From Paragonimus skrjabini miyazakii (lineage: Eukaryota; Platyhelminthes; Trematoda; Plagiorchiida; Troglotrematidae), in NCBI GenBank assembly GCA_014338405.1, contig JTDE01001014.1:56033-120032 (forward strand): 64,000 bases of DNA, in the 5' to 3' direction. Below the pieces are notes generated by a model that searched no databases, had not been told where the DNA came from, and saw nothing but the letters and a program-made list of their open reading frames with translations. Within the stretch, counting starts at the first letter, position 1. Each line of letters starts with the position of its first letter. Shown here piece by piece: positions 12,201-27,200 of this stretch. Made by a program: the position numbers and the translations under genes.

Positions 12201-15200
12201 GAAAACCTCTAACATCACATATGTCCAGTTTTCGAATGTGGGGATAGTTTACAAAGTGCATGTATGTGCGCGCGACTTGTTTTGTTTTACGATTGGGGGT
12301 TGTTACCCGTGTATACTGAAACAGCTTTTAAGCTCTAAGTTTCCCACCACCACCTTTTGTGTGCACCTCTCCATAATTTGTCAGCGCGTATATAGAAGAA
12401 CTGCCATCACTTGACTAACCGCGGTAATAAACATGCACACTGCGTCAGTTGAGCGGCATACTGTGTTTATAGATGGAGCCTCGCTCGTTGGTCTGTGTTC
12501 ACTGACGATTAGACGAAGCTTCAGTGAGGCTTGAGGGTGATCTAACTCTGATCTGAGCAAAAGTCGAGCGCTGTTACCTGTCAGGTTTGGGATAGCTGGG
12601 CTCCACACTGCTGATGCAAAACGTTGGAGGATGCTGCGGCGTACCATGAGTAATGAGTTCTCTCTGTGGGTAAAACTTGACTTTCGAAGGTTTCCTTTCG
12701 CCTGTTTGTTTATTTTGTGTCACATTTTTTAAACGAACAATAGTTATCACACTTACTGCTACCTTTAAGATGAACGTCGGCACAGACTGCTGCACTCTAT
12801 CTCATCTGATGTTTCCGGACATCCCGCCTATCTTTACGGGTAAACTTTTTTGGACACACTTGTACCTTATCAGCAAAGAAAAAAGACATATTTTGGAACA
12901 TGTTAACATTTCGTTTACTCTCATCGATCGCACACGTAAAACATGTAGGCTATAGACATGATAGAAATAAGGGCAAACACTAACTAGACACGCTTACAAA
13001 CACACTAGTTAATATGTAATCAGGACCAAGGCAACAGGTTGCCTCAGCCAGCTTTGTGCACACAATGCCAGCTATTAAGTACAGTAGGCACTGCTTCACA
13101 AAACGTCAGTAACTCCAGGTTTCAATCGTACAATACCATTTGCAATGAGTTACCTGAGTCGACTTAGTGACTCTTTGTCGTGAGCTGTTTAGCAGACGAT
13201 AACGTGGAATTTTGGACAGCCAAGTTAAGCCTGGTGCGTTATCAGTTGTTTCAACCACTTTGAGGTGTGTTCGGTCACTCGCCATAATAGTTGTCGATTT
13301 GCCCTGCCTATGTAAACTTCACTGCAACCGCAAGTGAACTGGCACAAAACATGGGAGACAGAGGAGTTTGCGTCTGCGATTGTGGAGAAACGGTCCCCTA
13401 GTGGTTTGAACTAAGCGTAACCGCGCAACTGAATGCGTTCTTGTCAGAGCAGACTCCTGTTTGTGCATTATAGCGTTAGCTAGCCAGTCCCCTTTGAATT
13501 GTAAAAACAGGAATATATCCCTCTTTTGTGCTATCTGTGTACGTTTATTCTTCAGATTAACTTTATTATGTGTCTCAATGAATTTCTTGGGGTAGCCGTT
13601 TGCTGGCAAAGTTTTTACCAAGCATTTCCTGTTCTGCCTGTAGTTTATCAGCTGTGAAACAGAGCTTCGACCAAACGACCTTGTATACAATTGAAGCAAA
13701 ACTGGAAAACTTCAGATTACTGTTGCGCAGTCGAAACCCGAAAATACTGTTTTTTTTGCGAAGCAATGCTTATCCGAACTTATCGGTCGACGTTGTGTGT
13801 ACAAAGATGGCTGTAGCAACCGATCCTGTTGCTGTGATCCTGATTAAATATTATTTGGTAGACGTGCCTAGTCAATGATTGTCCCTCTTTGCCTTGCTGA
13901 AGTGGTTAAAGGGAATTCGGCATAATAAACTGTAGTATACCCGATAAGAGGGAGAACTGGGATTCGCCAGAAATCGTTTATCAAGAACACATAACACTAT
14001 TACAAAAGTAAGAAAAGGGTAAAGAACAATATGGAACATTACGTCACTGTTCGTTCAGGTAATTTGTCTTCACTTGGAGCCTCTTCTTCGGAGATTGCAC
14101 AAACCGTCGACTCTGCAACACAAGGGAAGGAGGCAGGGATTAGCCGCAGTTTAAAAGCATACGACGCGCGCTTTTTCACTTTCGGTTTCACTTTACACTA
14201 TCCCCTACTACCTAAGGCAGCGTGCTCGATGCCACGCCCCGGCCCCCTTCCGGTGGAACCTCAACTTCTGATCCTATCTCTGGAACACTGTCTGCATCTC
14301 CTCCTGGGTCGTTGTCGCTGCCATCTGTGAACGGTTTCAGGCGGTTATAATGGACAACTATCGGCGGTCTAGTTGGGGATTCCGGATCTTTTATCACGCA
14401 AGTCGAGTCAGACATCATACGTTGTACCACAAAGGGCCCTTTCCATTGTCTCTGCAATTTTGTTGGGACACCGGGATGCACCGTCTCCTTGTGTAGCCAT
14501 ACTTTATCCCCAGGTCTAAAGGGGGCCCCGAACACCTTTTTGTCGTGATACTCCTTTTGGCGCCGATGTGCACTCTGTAAATGCGTTCTTGCCATTTCAC
14601 GTGCTAATCGTAGAGTATCGATCAATATGCAAACATATTCCGCCACCGTGGGCTGTATTCGATCGGTCGAGGGCAGGCAGATATCAGATGGTAGTCGGAT
14701 TTCTCGGCCAGTCCACAGGAAGTGAGGTGTTGTTTAGTGGACGCATGAACACAGCTGCGGTAGGCTAGTACACACTTGGGAATAGCCAGATCCCAGTCAA
14801 GCAGGTTGCGGCCTACAAATGCTTTTAGTAACTGCGGAAGTGAATGATTAATTCTCTCGACTTGCCCGTTGCCTTGTGGGTGATAGGCGGTCGTTCGGGT
14901 TTTGTCAAAACATATGCTTGCAGAATATGTGTAGTATATTATTTTTGAACGGTTAAAAAAAATCACCCCGTTGTAATCCCAAAATGGTCTTATTTTTTGC
15001 TCACATTTCAGTCAAAAGCGGATTATTGGGCCGCAAAATAGCGTTTGGCCTCCACTTTTTATGGGAACTTCTGTGTCGTTTGTTTACGCCATATGTCCAG
15101 GAGTTCAGTTGAGATCGTTGAGTTTCACTCCTTACTTCTTTGGTGACCTCCATCAGTTTCACTTTTAGTATGTATACACGTTTCCGTGTTTATCTGGCTA

Positions 15201-18200
15201 AAAGAACAAACGAACATTCCTGGTTAAGTACGGTATCTGATATAGCGAAGACTGGAAGTCAGTGACGCTTATGTTGCTAATCTGTATGTACATCGGGATG
15301 ATTTCTTTTTCCCTCTACATCCTTCTCTTTCTTTATCTCGCACAATATCTTTTTCTGATATTGTGGCACGTTTTTTATTTCATATGGTTTTTGTTTGCAT
15401 TATTCACAATACGAACAGACATCAGTGGTTTGCAATTTGGTTTAAGTGGGATCATTGGATCAATGTTTTGTTGTGTAAGCTACATTTTTGTTACTAATTG
15501 CCTTGCTAAAGCTTCTAATGTCCAGTAGCTTTTTGCTCCATGAGTTTTGGCAAGTAGTGTGGAAATATGAACTCGATGTTGTGACCGCAAAATCCGCTTG
15601 GCCTAGAAGGTGGTTTATTGCACGAAAAACCTTGCAAGTTATGTGAAAACATGGAACAACGAACGCGTACACTCATTTGCATGACTGACGTCTATCCGCA
15701 CACATTGGGCTGCAGTGCATCATTCACCTCAATGACACGTCCCACGCACTGCATACACACGGTTCCAATAGTCGCTTCTGGTTCATCGTCTTCCTGACGT
15801 TGAGACATACTCTTTGTTTCCTGACTGTACGCAGTATGCTACCCACAAACAAAGGCGCGTGTTATACGACAAGATTGAACACAATGTTTTCCTTCTAAAT
15901 AAGCTAGTTCGGACGTACTGTTGAAACTGACGACACTTTTGATCCTCAATGACCCAGCTACCTTCATGCGGGCACCCGCTATGTACTACTGAATCTTTTC
16001 TCGACTCATACCACTATTGCATCAGTCTATCAGGTTCACAAATTTTTTTAATCACTGGGGGTTACCATCTTCCATTCATCTGTCTACTACTCATGACTTT
16101 CAGGCCATAGTAACCGCAATGGCTTTTGTGATAAACGGCTAGCTGCGGAGTTTCACTGTGGTTTCGTCACGTTTTGTTCATGATTCTGATGTCAATTGCT
16201 CTCGATAGACTGGCTCCCAGTTGTTTCCTACTGCCGTTTACTTCTCTTATGCCACTGGGAGCCTTTCTTACTGTTCTTCGAGTTTTTGAGTTGACTAATT
16301 TCCCCTTCAACTGCTCCTTTTATTTGTAACGTATACATCACGAGCAGTAAGCATTTGATGCGCTGTGGGTTTGGGTGGTCACATTTGTGACTTGACGATA
16401 GCTGATTTGCATCCCACTTAACTCCAAAATACTGCTTCTCTTATACTGCATAAAGCATTACTGTTAAGTAGTTCGGCATATTTGATAACTGAAAATAGGC
16501 TCATTTACGAAAAAGCTGGACTTCGGCTGAATTAGAACCAGCAACAGAACCAGCAGCCCAAACTTGGCAGATGCTGGGCTGCGAAGCCGTGCCGGAAGAT
16601 CAAAAGATTCGTATTTGGACTGAACCCACTGTCTCATATAGAATCCACCAAGTAAGACATGTTCCTCTAGTCTTTTGCTTTCGAACAAAGTTAGCTCTGC
16701 GCATGTCCAGTTTACTTACGATCGATAGGTGAACGCCGCACAAGCATTACTCGGCGTATGGTTGGACGGCAGTGCATAGTGCATGAGTGAAATTGAACTT
16801 ATCAAAAATAGAGACCAAATTCCATTCCGTTTCATTTTATTTCATAGCTCACCGTAGATAAAGATGTCTGTGTACTTGTGAAACGGTAATCTTACTTCAT
16901 TACATCAGTTTGTATTTTTTTCAATCGTCAGGAAAACATTCTTCAACCCATTCATGCATTCAAATTAGCCTTTTATCCGTTAAAGTGAGATGCGCGAAAA
17001 TATTTGGTGTGTTTATACTTTCGAGACGAGATGTATACTCATATGTATGACTCCCGGCGGGTGTTCATGTGTGGATGCAAGCGCCCAGCTTTTAAGCCTG
17101 CGTTACTGTAGTCAGCGCAAATTTTTAATGGAGCGAACTGAACCTGTTCGTCAGTTCACTGTAACCAAGTAACGATACCACCCTCATGGTCTTGTCATAG
17201 CCGGTGTTTCTATGAATATTGAATATTGCGGAAAGGTTGTTTTCTCGAATGTCAACTTTGTCAACTGTGATTACGCTAAATGATGGCCCACTTTCAATGT
17301 GTTTTGAGGTGAACATCCAGTGGCAAAGATCAAACTAATTATCCCTCCTGACTTGACATGATAAACTTGCACCTGTTCGTTTCAATATGCTAACGCGTCG
17401 TTCTTTTATTGCTTTGGGTTCTTCGAGGTTGCATCGCCGAGATGGATTTTATGAGCGTTCACAATTACTGTCAGAGGTTTGCCAACCTGTTACAGAATCG
17501 AACAGCTTCATCGGACATACAACTGATTGCCCTCGAGGCTCGTCTTATGGGCCAGTTCGGTTTGGTTTTTCCGTACGATTTCATTGATTCACAAATTAAA
17601 CGTGCATGTGAATCCCTCACAAGTGACTGTTCTGATTCACAAAAGAACTTTTCTGTAAGTTTTTATTAACGTGTTTTCTCTTTTCTGTGCAACTCTAGCC
17701 TGCGTGTTCTCAGCCCACTTAAGCGTTTAACACTTGAAATCTACTTCATTTTTGTAGCAATTTACTCGTTGACTACGCATTCATTTAGTGAAGAGGTCAA
17801 AATTTGCTACCTACCTTTAAGCATGGGGTACCCTTTAACAACTTCACCTTGGCAAAATGAAGTTACGTGCTGCAATATGTTAACATTTGGTTTGCTCTCA
17901 TCAGCTGCAAATCTAAGTCATGCAGATTGTATTCATCAAACCATTCAGTGGAACATGTAGTCTTTCGAGCAGCGTGTGTTCAAGGTCACAGCAACACAAC
18001 AGTTTGCCTCAGTTTTTGTGCACGCTGCGTGGGCTAATTTCTTATAGGCACAGCTTAGCTCATGACCGGTTTCTACACGCACAGTAATATCTTGAATGTG
18101 CTGATCGGGTCAACTTGATGATCTGTTTTTGGAGTCGACGTGGCATTTCGAACCACAGGCCCCACAGTTACATTGTTGCGTCATCAGTTCAATCCATTTT

Positions 18201-21200
18201 GGAGTAGGTCTAACCAATCGCTGAGGTAGTTTATTTGTTTTACCCGCATAAACTTCACTGTGTTTGCAAGTGGACTGGTGCAGTACGTGAGAGATAGACC
18301 AGTTAGACGAAATGCGTTCACGAGTGCGGGGGACAAGTCTTTTTGTAGTCCAAACTGAACGCATCTGCGTTTGTACGAGCTTGAGTATACCTTAGTTTTC
18401 GTTTGAGCTCGTTTGTCGGACGGAAATTGAAATATCATTCCTCTAAGCCGTTTGGGTTGGCCGATTGCCTTTGCCACGGTCGGCTCATCAAAAAGTGGAC
18501 TATAGTCAATATCCCCCATTCCTCGGTTTTGCTCCGATCGTACGTAAAGGTGATTAGCTGATAACCTTGTTTTTGTAGAGCGACACGTCTATGTGCCGCC
18601 TGTAATGTATGTGTAAAACAAGGGATCCTAAAAAAACGTTGCTGGCAAATAGTTACTCCTATAAACTTGAGGCCACAAACAACCTTGTGGTGTTACAGAT
18701 GACTGTTGAGATGTATGTACGGAATCACTAGTTTTCGTTATCGATTTTCTACTGCATGTATGTTCTTTTTTGTACCTATAGGTCTTTTTAATCTGCACTG
18801 TTGCCTTTAATTCTGTTTGCTGCCGCTCAACACAAGCAAGTATGAAACGATATGTCAAGATGGTTGTGGTCCTCTTCGTGTATGGGCTACTATCTGTGTC
18901 ACTGAATAGAGGCCACTTATTATTGATCGCTTTGATTTTTGTTGAAGGTCTACCGGTATGCTACAGATTTACCTGTTGACTTTATCGAGACAATGAGACT
19001 TTTGCTTACCATGTTTCAAATAGGAATTCAAATTTTCTTTCAATATAAAATCTACCTCGTTGTTTTTCTGGTCACTTCATGTGTACTTCATAAAACATTC
19101 CACGATTATTTTTACTGACAAAGTTCTCGATTATTTGAATCACAGTTGTCTTCGTAGGTCTGATTACGTTTGATTCGGGAACGTTTCATGAAACAAATTG
19201 GTAGCATGCACGACAGATATAGTACAGTTATGACCACCGTGATTAACAGAAGCGGTTAAACACCCAATATTTTCGGAGCAAATGCAAACCGACGGCTTCG
19301 TTTGCTTTCGGTCTAATTGTATACATTGCGATCGCGGGATGAAATGACTTTGGAGCACCCGTAGCCTCAGGCTAAGGCTGTCCTATTGTTTTTGATAGCT
19401 CTGGATAGTAGATACGAGCTTGTCGGTCTTTGCCATCATCATAGGGCATCCTCTAGCTGGTTTGCTAGCTCTTCTAGATTTATGTCACATACCATCGTTT
19501 GTCGTCGTATGGCATTCTGTGTTGCGCTTAGGCGTTCATGTGTTTAGTTCGACAGCTGCAGTCTAAATGTCAATCACAAGATGGAGATATCCATTTTTCT
19601 CCTTTTCAGATATTACTTCTTCGCGAGTTTGTGCTGAATACCCCAACTAGCTTCTATCAACATTTTGGACCCTTCATCGGTGCAATATTATCGGCATTTC
19701 GCGATAAAAGTGTACGTTTTTTGGTCTAAACAGAAACACAAATATACACAACACACAAATTGTTCGGCCGTCTTGGTTTTGTTTTTTACTTTTTCAATCG
19801 GGTCGTTATTATTTTCAAGGAAAAGTCGATTGCATTTTATCACCTCCACGTTGACATATCTATGGAAACTTTCTGCTAGTGAATCTATTTTGTGTCTATC
19901 TGGGGCCGTTTTCTCGTGATTCTTGTGGGAAGTAAAAAGTACATTGTGGATCCTCATATTTGACGCCTACACTTTATTTTTTCAAGACTTGGAAAATCCA
20001 ATTGTGCTTACCACAAATAGCAATGAATCTTTAGTTTTTAATGTTGAACTTCTTGTTTGACATAAATAAGTTAATTTTTATTGTCTACAGGCTTGCATCC
20101 TGCTAGCACGGCTCAACTCGATAATGAAGCACCTTCAGAATAGGTTTCAGTATGCGTTGTTGGATCTTAGATTTTTTGCAGGCATTACTTTTTTCGGTTA
20201 CATTTATTGCTTTTGTTTTTGCATTATCCACCGTCGAACATTATAAAAGTCGAACATCATCCGTGAGCCTCTCTGTCTGACACAGGGAATTCGTAGTTTT
20301 TAAGGGGCCATCATTTGCTGTTACCGTCCTGTAAAGTTTTGATAATCTTTTTACTTTGATTCTCTTTATCAATTGTTCGATCGACGGAACGGAAGGTCAG
20401 TTTTTTTATGGTGTAAAGTACCAACCTCGCGGTTGCCGGCTACTCTGGTTGTTGTTGTCCAAGTCAGTGTACTCTGACAGGTTCCAGGCCGCATGCTACC
20501 TATTATATCTCGTAGTGGCAAATACATTGTAATGTTACTGATGAAAAGTTCGCTAACAAGACCATGTCCGTTCCACCATTGAACCCGTAAGTTCTCTCGG
20601 AAGCTATCATGGTTCACTAATTCGATGAATCCAGCTTATTGTTCACCCAAAGTTTTGATCATTTTTGGTCTGAGACGTGTCCGTAGTATCGTGGAATAAA
20701 TCACTCTCATCGTTTTTTTTAATGTGATCTAATATCCGCCTGAGACGTTTCGTTTATTCACATTGTCTGTATATTTACCCACTCACAATGGTTGTTATCG
20801 TTACTGTTAGAAATCAATTTCTGTATTCACTTACGTATCCAATACTTTGCTTTCTGTTCGAACAGACTGTCACACGTGAACTGGCCAGTCTCACATTGCG
20901 TTCTGCTCTCGGTTTGGCAGCTACACGCGAACAGCGCCATCGTTTGGGTCGCCCTGTTGTAGACAGGCCTTCAACTGGTATTTTAAGTTATAACCTGTCT
21001 GGCTCAAGTACAACCACCGCTCGTCATGGTACTGGCCAAGACGCACATGCCATGTCCGTAGATCTGGAAGATATGAACGGGGGTTTGCCTTCATCAGTCA
21101 GATGGTATCGGAACTGCTTGGTCGAGGTACTTCGGCAGTTTGGGGAAACACCCACTGGTGGCCAATCGGATTCATCGTTGTATGTGAGTGCTCGAAAATC

Positions 21201-24200
21201 ACAGCAATCTTATAATCTCTAGTTTGGAAAATCTTACAGCACCAAATTGGCCACTCACCTTGTTGTCAGCAACGTTCAGGCCTATAAGTTTATTTTCCCG
21301 AAGTTTGGCCCTTATTTGTAGTGTTCAGTTAAAAGTTACGAACGTACACTGCTACATCTATCTTTGCTGAATGTAGGCCGTATCGATCCGATTATAGTAT
21401 AATTTTGATCGACTTAAATGATCTTCAGTATGGTCTGTGATCTTCAGCTACAAAGCGTTGTGTTAATTCTAGTCAGCTGTCTATCGGCTATTTAAGGATG
21501 ACCGTTCTATGGTAATTTCGTTTCTCTCTTGTTTATAGTCTACAGTTCAACTGAAGAAGTTGAATCGAGATGATTGGATCCATGGAAGCATGTTGTTGCT
21601 CACAGAACTGCTTGCTAGCGTCCTGCCAAAACACGAGGAATTATGTGCTGAATTGAACGAAATGGCTGGTTTGGTACGTTCACTGGCACAATGAACATGT
21701 TTTTTCCGAATGGCTTGTGATCTTTTTGCACAAGCAAACTACTACGTGTTTGATGGGAACTTTTTTGTTCGCAACTAACTTGTATCTCGTTCAACTGCAT
21801 TCAGCGTCTACCGTTCTTTCCTTCGTCCGCTTAAAAACACTGGTGGACGTAATGAAATAGCGCAACGCAATCTTTGTGCTATGAGTCTTCTAGGGAAGCA
21901 CGCTCGTGTGCATTGGCAAACATTGCAGTATTGGTGGTAAACTGTCTGTTCCATCTCAGGGCACTGCATCTTAAAAACGAATGTTTGGTGTGTATCATAC
22001 CTTACTGGATTATTTTAAGCAGGTACGGTACGTCGTAATATCCTCTACAGCAGAATCTATTGAGCTTTCAGAAATAGTTTACATTTTGCTGGCGGGATTG
22101 TGACCCGTGTGCGTTGGATTTCCGAGCCTGGTTAGTGTATGTCTCATTCTATAAACCCTTGTAACTGAGACGAACTCTGCGGCTAGCTTCCACACACATG
22201 CTTACGGAACACATCGTATGTACAGTTGCATAGCTGGCTTTCCTCCTCTGGCCCTTTAATGTTATATGGGCAAACACATCTGTTTGATATAATTCACGGG
22301 AACCATGTTCATCGTCCGGCCGCTACATACTCACATCATCATCAACTATTACACATAATTTGTCGGCCATAAATCACTAAGTGTCAGTCTTTATTTTTTA
22401 ACTAAGGTTACTACGTTTGAAACTTCTGGAAATTGTCTATTTTTTCAACTCATGAAAATGTTAAGAAGTTGATTATGGTGTATTTCTCAGTCCTGCTTAC
22501 GACCACGCAACATTAGATTCCTAAATACAACACACAAAATGTCAGTCACATCTGCTGCACGCAGACATCATCCGGAAACCTTTGCATGTTGGATTTGTTC
22601 GGGCAAATTGACAACGCTAGTCTGTAGTCGAACGGGATTATTTGCATTCCATAAGGGGCACAACGGTGAGTGACTTTCGGGCAGTGTTTGCATCTGTGAT
22701 ACTGTCCATGGTTTTCCGAAAGGTCGATCTCCATGTGTAAGGGATAGTAAGTGAAGACGACCATCAATTGCATGTAAGTAAGATAGGTGCAACTTTAGAC
22801 GACTGACGTTTTAATACGGTAATGAATTTTCTTTTGTGATTAAGACGCTTTTTTGTGTAGACATTTTGGCAAGCGTTTTAGACTTCCGCCCTTTATTTGT
22901 TCATCAAAATATGATGAAATGACTCTCTTTCAATCACGACCGATTTAAACATAATTTGAAGTAATCGAAGTCACACGTCTCATGCGCATTTTAGTGGAAA
23001 TTTATAGTGTTCATTGACGAGTAGGCAGGTAACCTAGACAGCATGAACAGTTATTGGAGTGGTTTTTTGTGATCATACCACGCAAATGGGCATCACTTTT
23101 CACCAAACCAAAGAATACCTCATGAATGCGTCCAGCGTCACAAATCTATTGTTTTTGTTTCGTAGTTGGCATATATCACACTTACTAGCCTTTGATACGA
23201 TGAATGTCCGATTGAAAATCTCTGGAACACATCTGCCCAACAATTTGTATAAAGATACTATGATGTATAGTTCCATGACTGAGGTAAAAGCTGTATTTCG
23301 AAGAGAATAGACTAGTGCCTATCCAATTATGCTAGATTCTCTTGCCAAGAGCTTACCGAAGGAATGGAAAAAGCATGGAAATGGAAAGAGCATTTCTTAC
23401 TGGCTGCTTCTAGGGTGAACCCACAATTTTACCATTTGTTTTGTCAGATTTTCCTCAATAACTTAAAAACTATCAAAATTCCTATTCTATTTCGGATAGT
23501 TTGTTTTTCTGATTTTCATGAGTCACTCATCTCAGATTTAAAATCATCCGTGAAATGTACGTAGTCACAATCGGTGACAACAAGCTTGCTTGCCTGCTCC
23601 AAGTTTTCCGTTTACAAAAAACTGGTTGATACTCCCTAATCGATATTGTTACAGTTATACCTGATATTTTGGGGTTTCTTACAACGTTTTGTATTTCATT
23701 AGACTGTGATTGGAGTGACATCACGCAACCTATACATTTGTTAATCCACTTTATTGTACAAGTAGCACATGATGTTTGTGTTGTTTTCCCCCGGCTTCTG
23801 TTGGTCAATTGCATTAACGAATTAAGTACTGAGTAGCCATGAGTTTGACCAGATGGTACTGTAGTTCCAGAGACCGGTCACCGCAGTTTTGAAGAGAAAT
23901 ATTTCGAAAGAATAAACTGAATAAACTGAAGTTAAGTCGAAGAGCTGTGGTGGCTTCGACTGCGGCACGCTGCCACGTCGGAGGGCGTTTCTAACTGGCG
24001 ATTCGTGCGGTCTGTAAGTCACCAGCCTGGTAAACAACGTGCCAGCCCTACCTAACGAAACTTTCGGAACATTCAGTGCGACCGCACTGAAGGCTAATCG
24101 ACCCAATAATGTTTACCAAACATCGTTAGTTCGAAGGTTTTATTACGATCGTGAGCTAGTCTTGAGTTGGTTGATCACTGGGCTATTTAGAGCAGTGTCA

Positions 24201-27200
24201 AGAAGGACTTGTGGAGGAAGTTATCGGTGATTGACAGTCGTTTTGCTTACGTACCCTATAAATTTGCGAAGATGCCTCCCTGTTCTCAGAGATGACACGG
24301 GTTATCGAAAACCATCATGGCCTTGGAGATGTTAACCTCCAGTTCATTTACTATGCCACCTCCGCTGGTGTTACAACTTGTTAAGCATACGAACCGGTTG
24401 ATTGGTGATAAACAGCTGACTTTGGATTGGAACTAATTGACAACCAATTTCGCTTACTCGCCTGTTTTGATGGTTAAGAATGCAGACATGACTGTTGTTT
24501 ATTCTCATTCCTTTTGTTTGTTTTTCCCCACTTGTTGTTCAGCCGTTGTTCGACTTTCTCACCGTTCAACAAAGCGACGGGACCCAAGCAGTCCGAACTG
24601 TTCTTGCTTCGCATTGGTCGTTTTTCAATGGATCAACCACTTTCATCACGCCTGGCTGGATGACCCCTTGTCCATTAGCTGATCCCCGCAAATGTGCACA
24701 AACGTTTCGTTTCATCCAGGCCGGACAAAATCCTGATCATTGGTTGGGGTCCACGTCATCTAACGCTGTGTCCATGCTCTGTCATCGTGTATTGTTGGAA
24801 AACATTGAGGAGGTTAGTTCGCTTATGTGGTTCTCACACATGTTGAAGTTCGTCACTATTTCGCCGCATAAGCTTAACTATAGGCTCTTCGTTCCCACTC
24901 CCTTAGTCATTGTTAGCTTTGTCGTGTTATGTGATACTTCTATTTTCCATAGTCCACTCCACAATCTAATCCATGCTGTTGATATGATCATGGCTCCATT
25001 TATCCTCTTAGGCTATTTTTTCATTTGTGTTCTGCCGAACGATTATTCGTACCATGTAGTATGTCGGCCATAAATTGACTGGCTATTCTAGTGAATGTGT
25101 ATGTAAACTTCCGGTCTTCGGTTAGTTTCGAATTAGCGACGCTGCATGTTGCTTAGTGTCTGACTGAAGATGGATACGTTCTAGTTGATTACTGGTGATG
25201 TCGAAACTCGCATACCGTTCATAGTTTCTTTAATCAGACTGCTATTGTAACTTTGTACGTGATGGACTGAAAATTCCGTTCCTTCTGTTAAACATAGAGA
25301 GAAGTGCACACAAATGCTCGTAGATGATATTGCATATTTTACTTATTCGTGCTGGCTAAGCCCACAGCAGTGTTAATTTTTTTCATTGTTGTTCTCATGA
25401 GTCACGAAACCTCATCTGTCCAACTGTATGTATGGGGTGAGTCGGGATTATCGGTTGTTTAGATGTATTTTTGCCTTGGTTTTCAACACAAGAATCGTGT
25501 GACATTTCGGCGTATGTATTGAAAATTGTTACAACATTGAATCACTAACAGACTCAGATCCCGCAGAGCTTGCAACAACCCAGTGATTGTGTCATAGGTT
25601 ATTTTACATCCGAACTGATGCCAACCAAACTGGTTCTATAATACTATCTACCGGTTCTTTGGGTAAATCCTTCTACGTAGAACATGTGAAGTGGTACGAA
25701 AATGCAGCATATAAGAATATGATAATTTAGAACTAGTAAATCGGCGACTGTTGTGTTTTTGATACATTAAATTCGCATATAATCATTGTTTACTCCTACC
25801 TAATACCAGACCAAATTGGTTCGTTACAACTGTTTTTGGGTACCCGCAGTCCATACATTCTTTTCAGGCAGAATTTCAAACAGCTGTTTAATTCTTGTCT
25901 TGTAACACATCAAAATATTTATGAACACTTCGATAATGAAGTGTGGAATGCACGGATCAGAAAAGTAGGATTTACACTCTACAACTCGTTCAATTACTAC
26001 ATATATTCACACCATACTAGTATGGAACTACTGTACATAGACTCAAGATATCCAAGTGTGCTACATTTCGAATTATTTTGAAAAAAGTAAATGTTACTTG
26101 AGCAGCTGAAGATACATTAGTATTGTGTATACATCGTATGTCCCCGTGTAACCTTATGAATTACTCTAGGTTCTCACGATTCATGTGTTCTGGATGTGAA
26201 CAGATCGACTGCGCATGTGATCATCGTGTTCATAGGGCTTCCTTAGTTATCACTACTAAGTGAGCTATCTAATGTCCGATTGGTGTACATCCACGCCAAA
26301 TATTTTCATCCACCAACTACTCTTCTGATTGTCGGTATTTTCCTCCTCACTCGGATTTCCATCTTAACTAGTCTTTAGATTACAAACATTCGGTCTCAGT
26401 GATGACTAACAAGGCGGTGGGTAGGTCTTCCGACCCTGTTGGCTTTCATCAGTACCACACACGCCAGATGATCGGGCTCCCAGCCTGTAAATAAGCGTCA
26501 GATGGTGATCCAGACACGTATGCACTAGACGTGAGTTCGATTGCCCGGCATATGCAGTTCTTCGTCACAACGATACTAGACCTTGACGCGATGTAACGGT
26601 TTGCTCATCTCGATGACCTATTGCGCTAAACTGGATGGTGTGGCCACCATACCGACAGAGTCACTCATACCAGACAGGCCAATAAGTGGAGGTCTGACAA
26701 ACCACAGTCTCCTGGTTTTCCAGGTTGGTGGTTGGAAGAACGTTAGCATCTTTTTCCGGAAAAAGTACTAGTTCTGCTACACTGTCATTCACTCGTTGCC
26801 TTGCGGTACAGATTTTCGAGCCAATGGCTTTGGTTGAAAACCCTAATCGTTCTTCTCTCTAGGTTTGGGCGTCCTGGCACTATCTCAATCCACATACAAC
26901 CATGAAGAATCACAACGCCAGCAGTTCCATACTGCAGCGGCCGTCTCGCAGTATAAACCGGGTTGTTCTGTCTGCTGCATATAACAGAGTAGAAAGGCGA
27001 AAGCATACAACTGTTGAACTCTCTCCCACTATCCCAGCAAATTTAGCTCTCAGGCCCCTCCCGACCCTCAGTTCTGGTGACTACTCTGCAGCTCCCACAA
27101 AACATGTGGCTACTCATAGTACAACCGTGCCGGTAGGTCCCACCTCTTATCACTCAACCTCAGGTCTTTATGTCTCTTAGTAAGACCTAGAATGCGAAGT

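Noticed and set aside
15262..15528. Hydrophobic 88-codon ORF (Leu/Phe/Tyr-rich), possible membrane protein
   Set aside because: A T-rich stretch on the coding strand yields Phe/Leu/Tyr by composition alone; no family, splice context or start context supports it.
20101..20143. Possible TOR exon after ctacag (CILLARLNSIMKHLQNR)
   Set aside because: Exons 3 and 4 align to consecutive human residues without a gap and in matching phase; this segment is in-frame short and ends in a stop without a donor.
22546..22792. Reverse ORF with CKHCPK, possible zinc-finger fragment
   Set aside because: A single Cys/His cluster without flanking family similarity; two overlapping frames are equally open.
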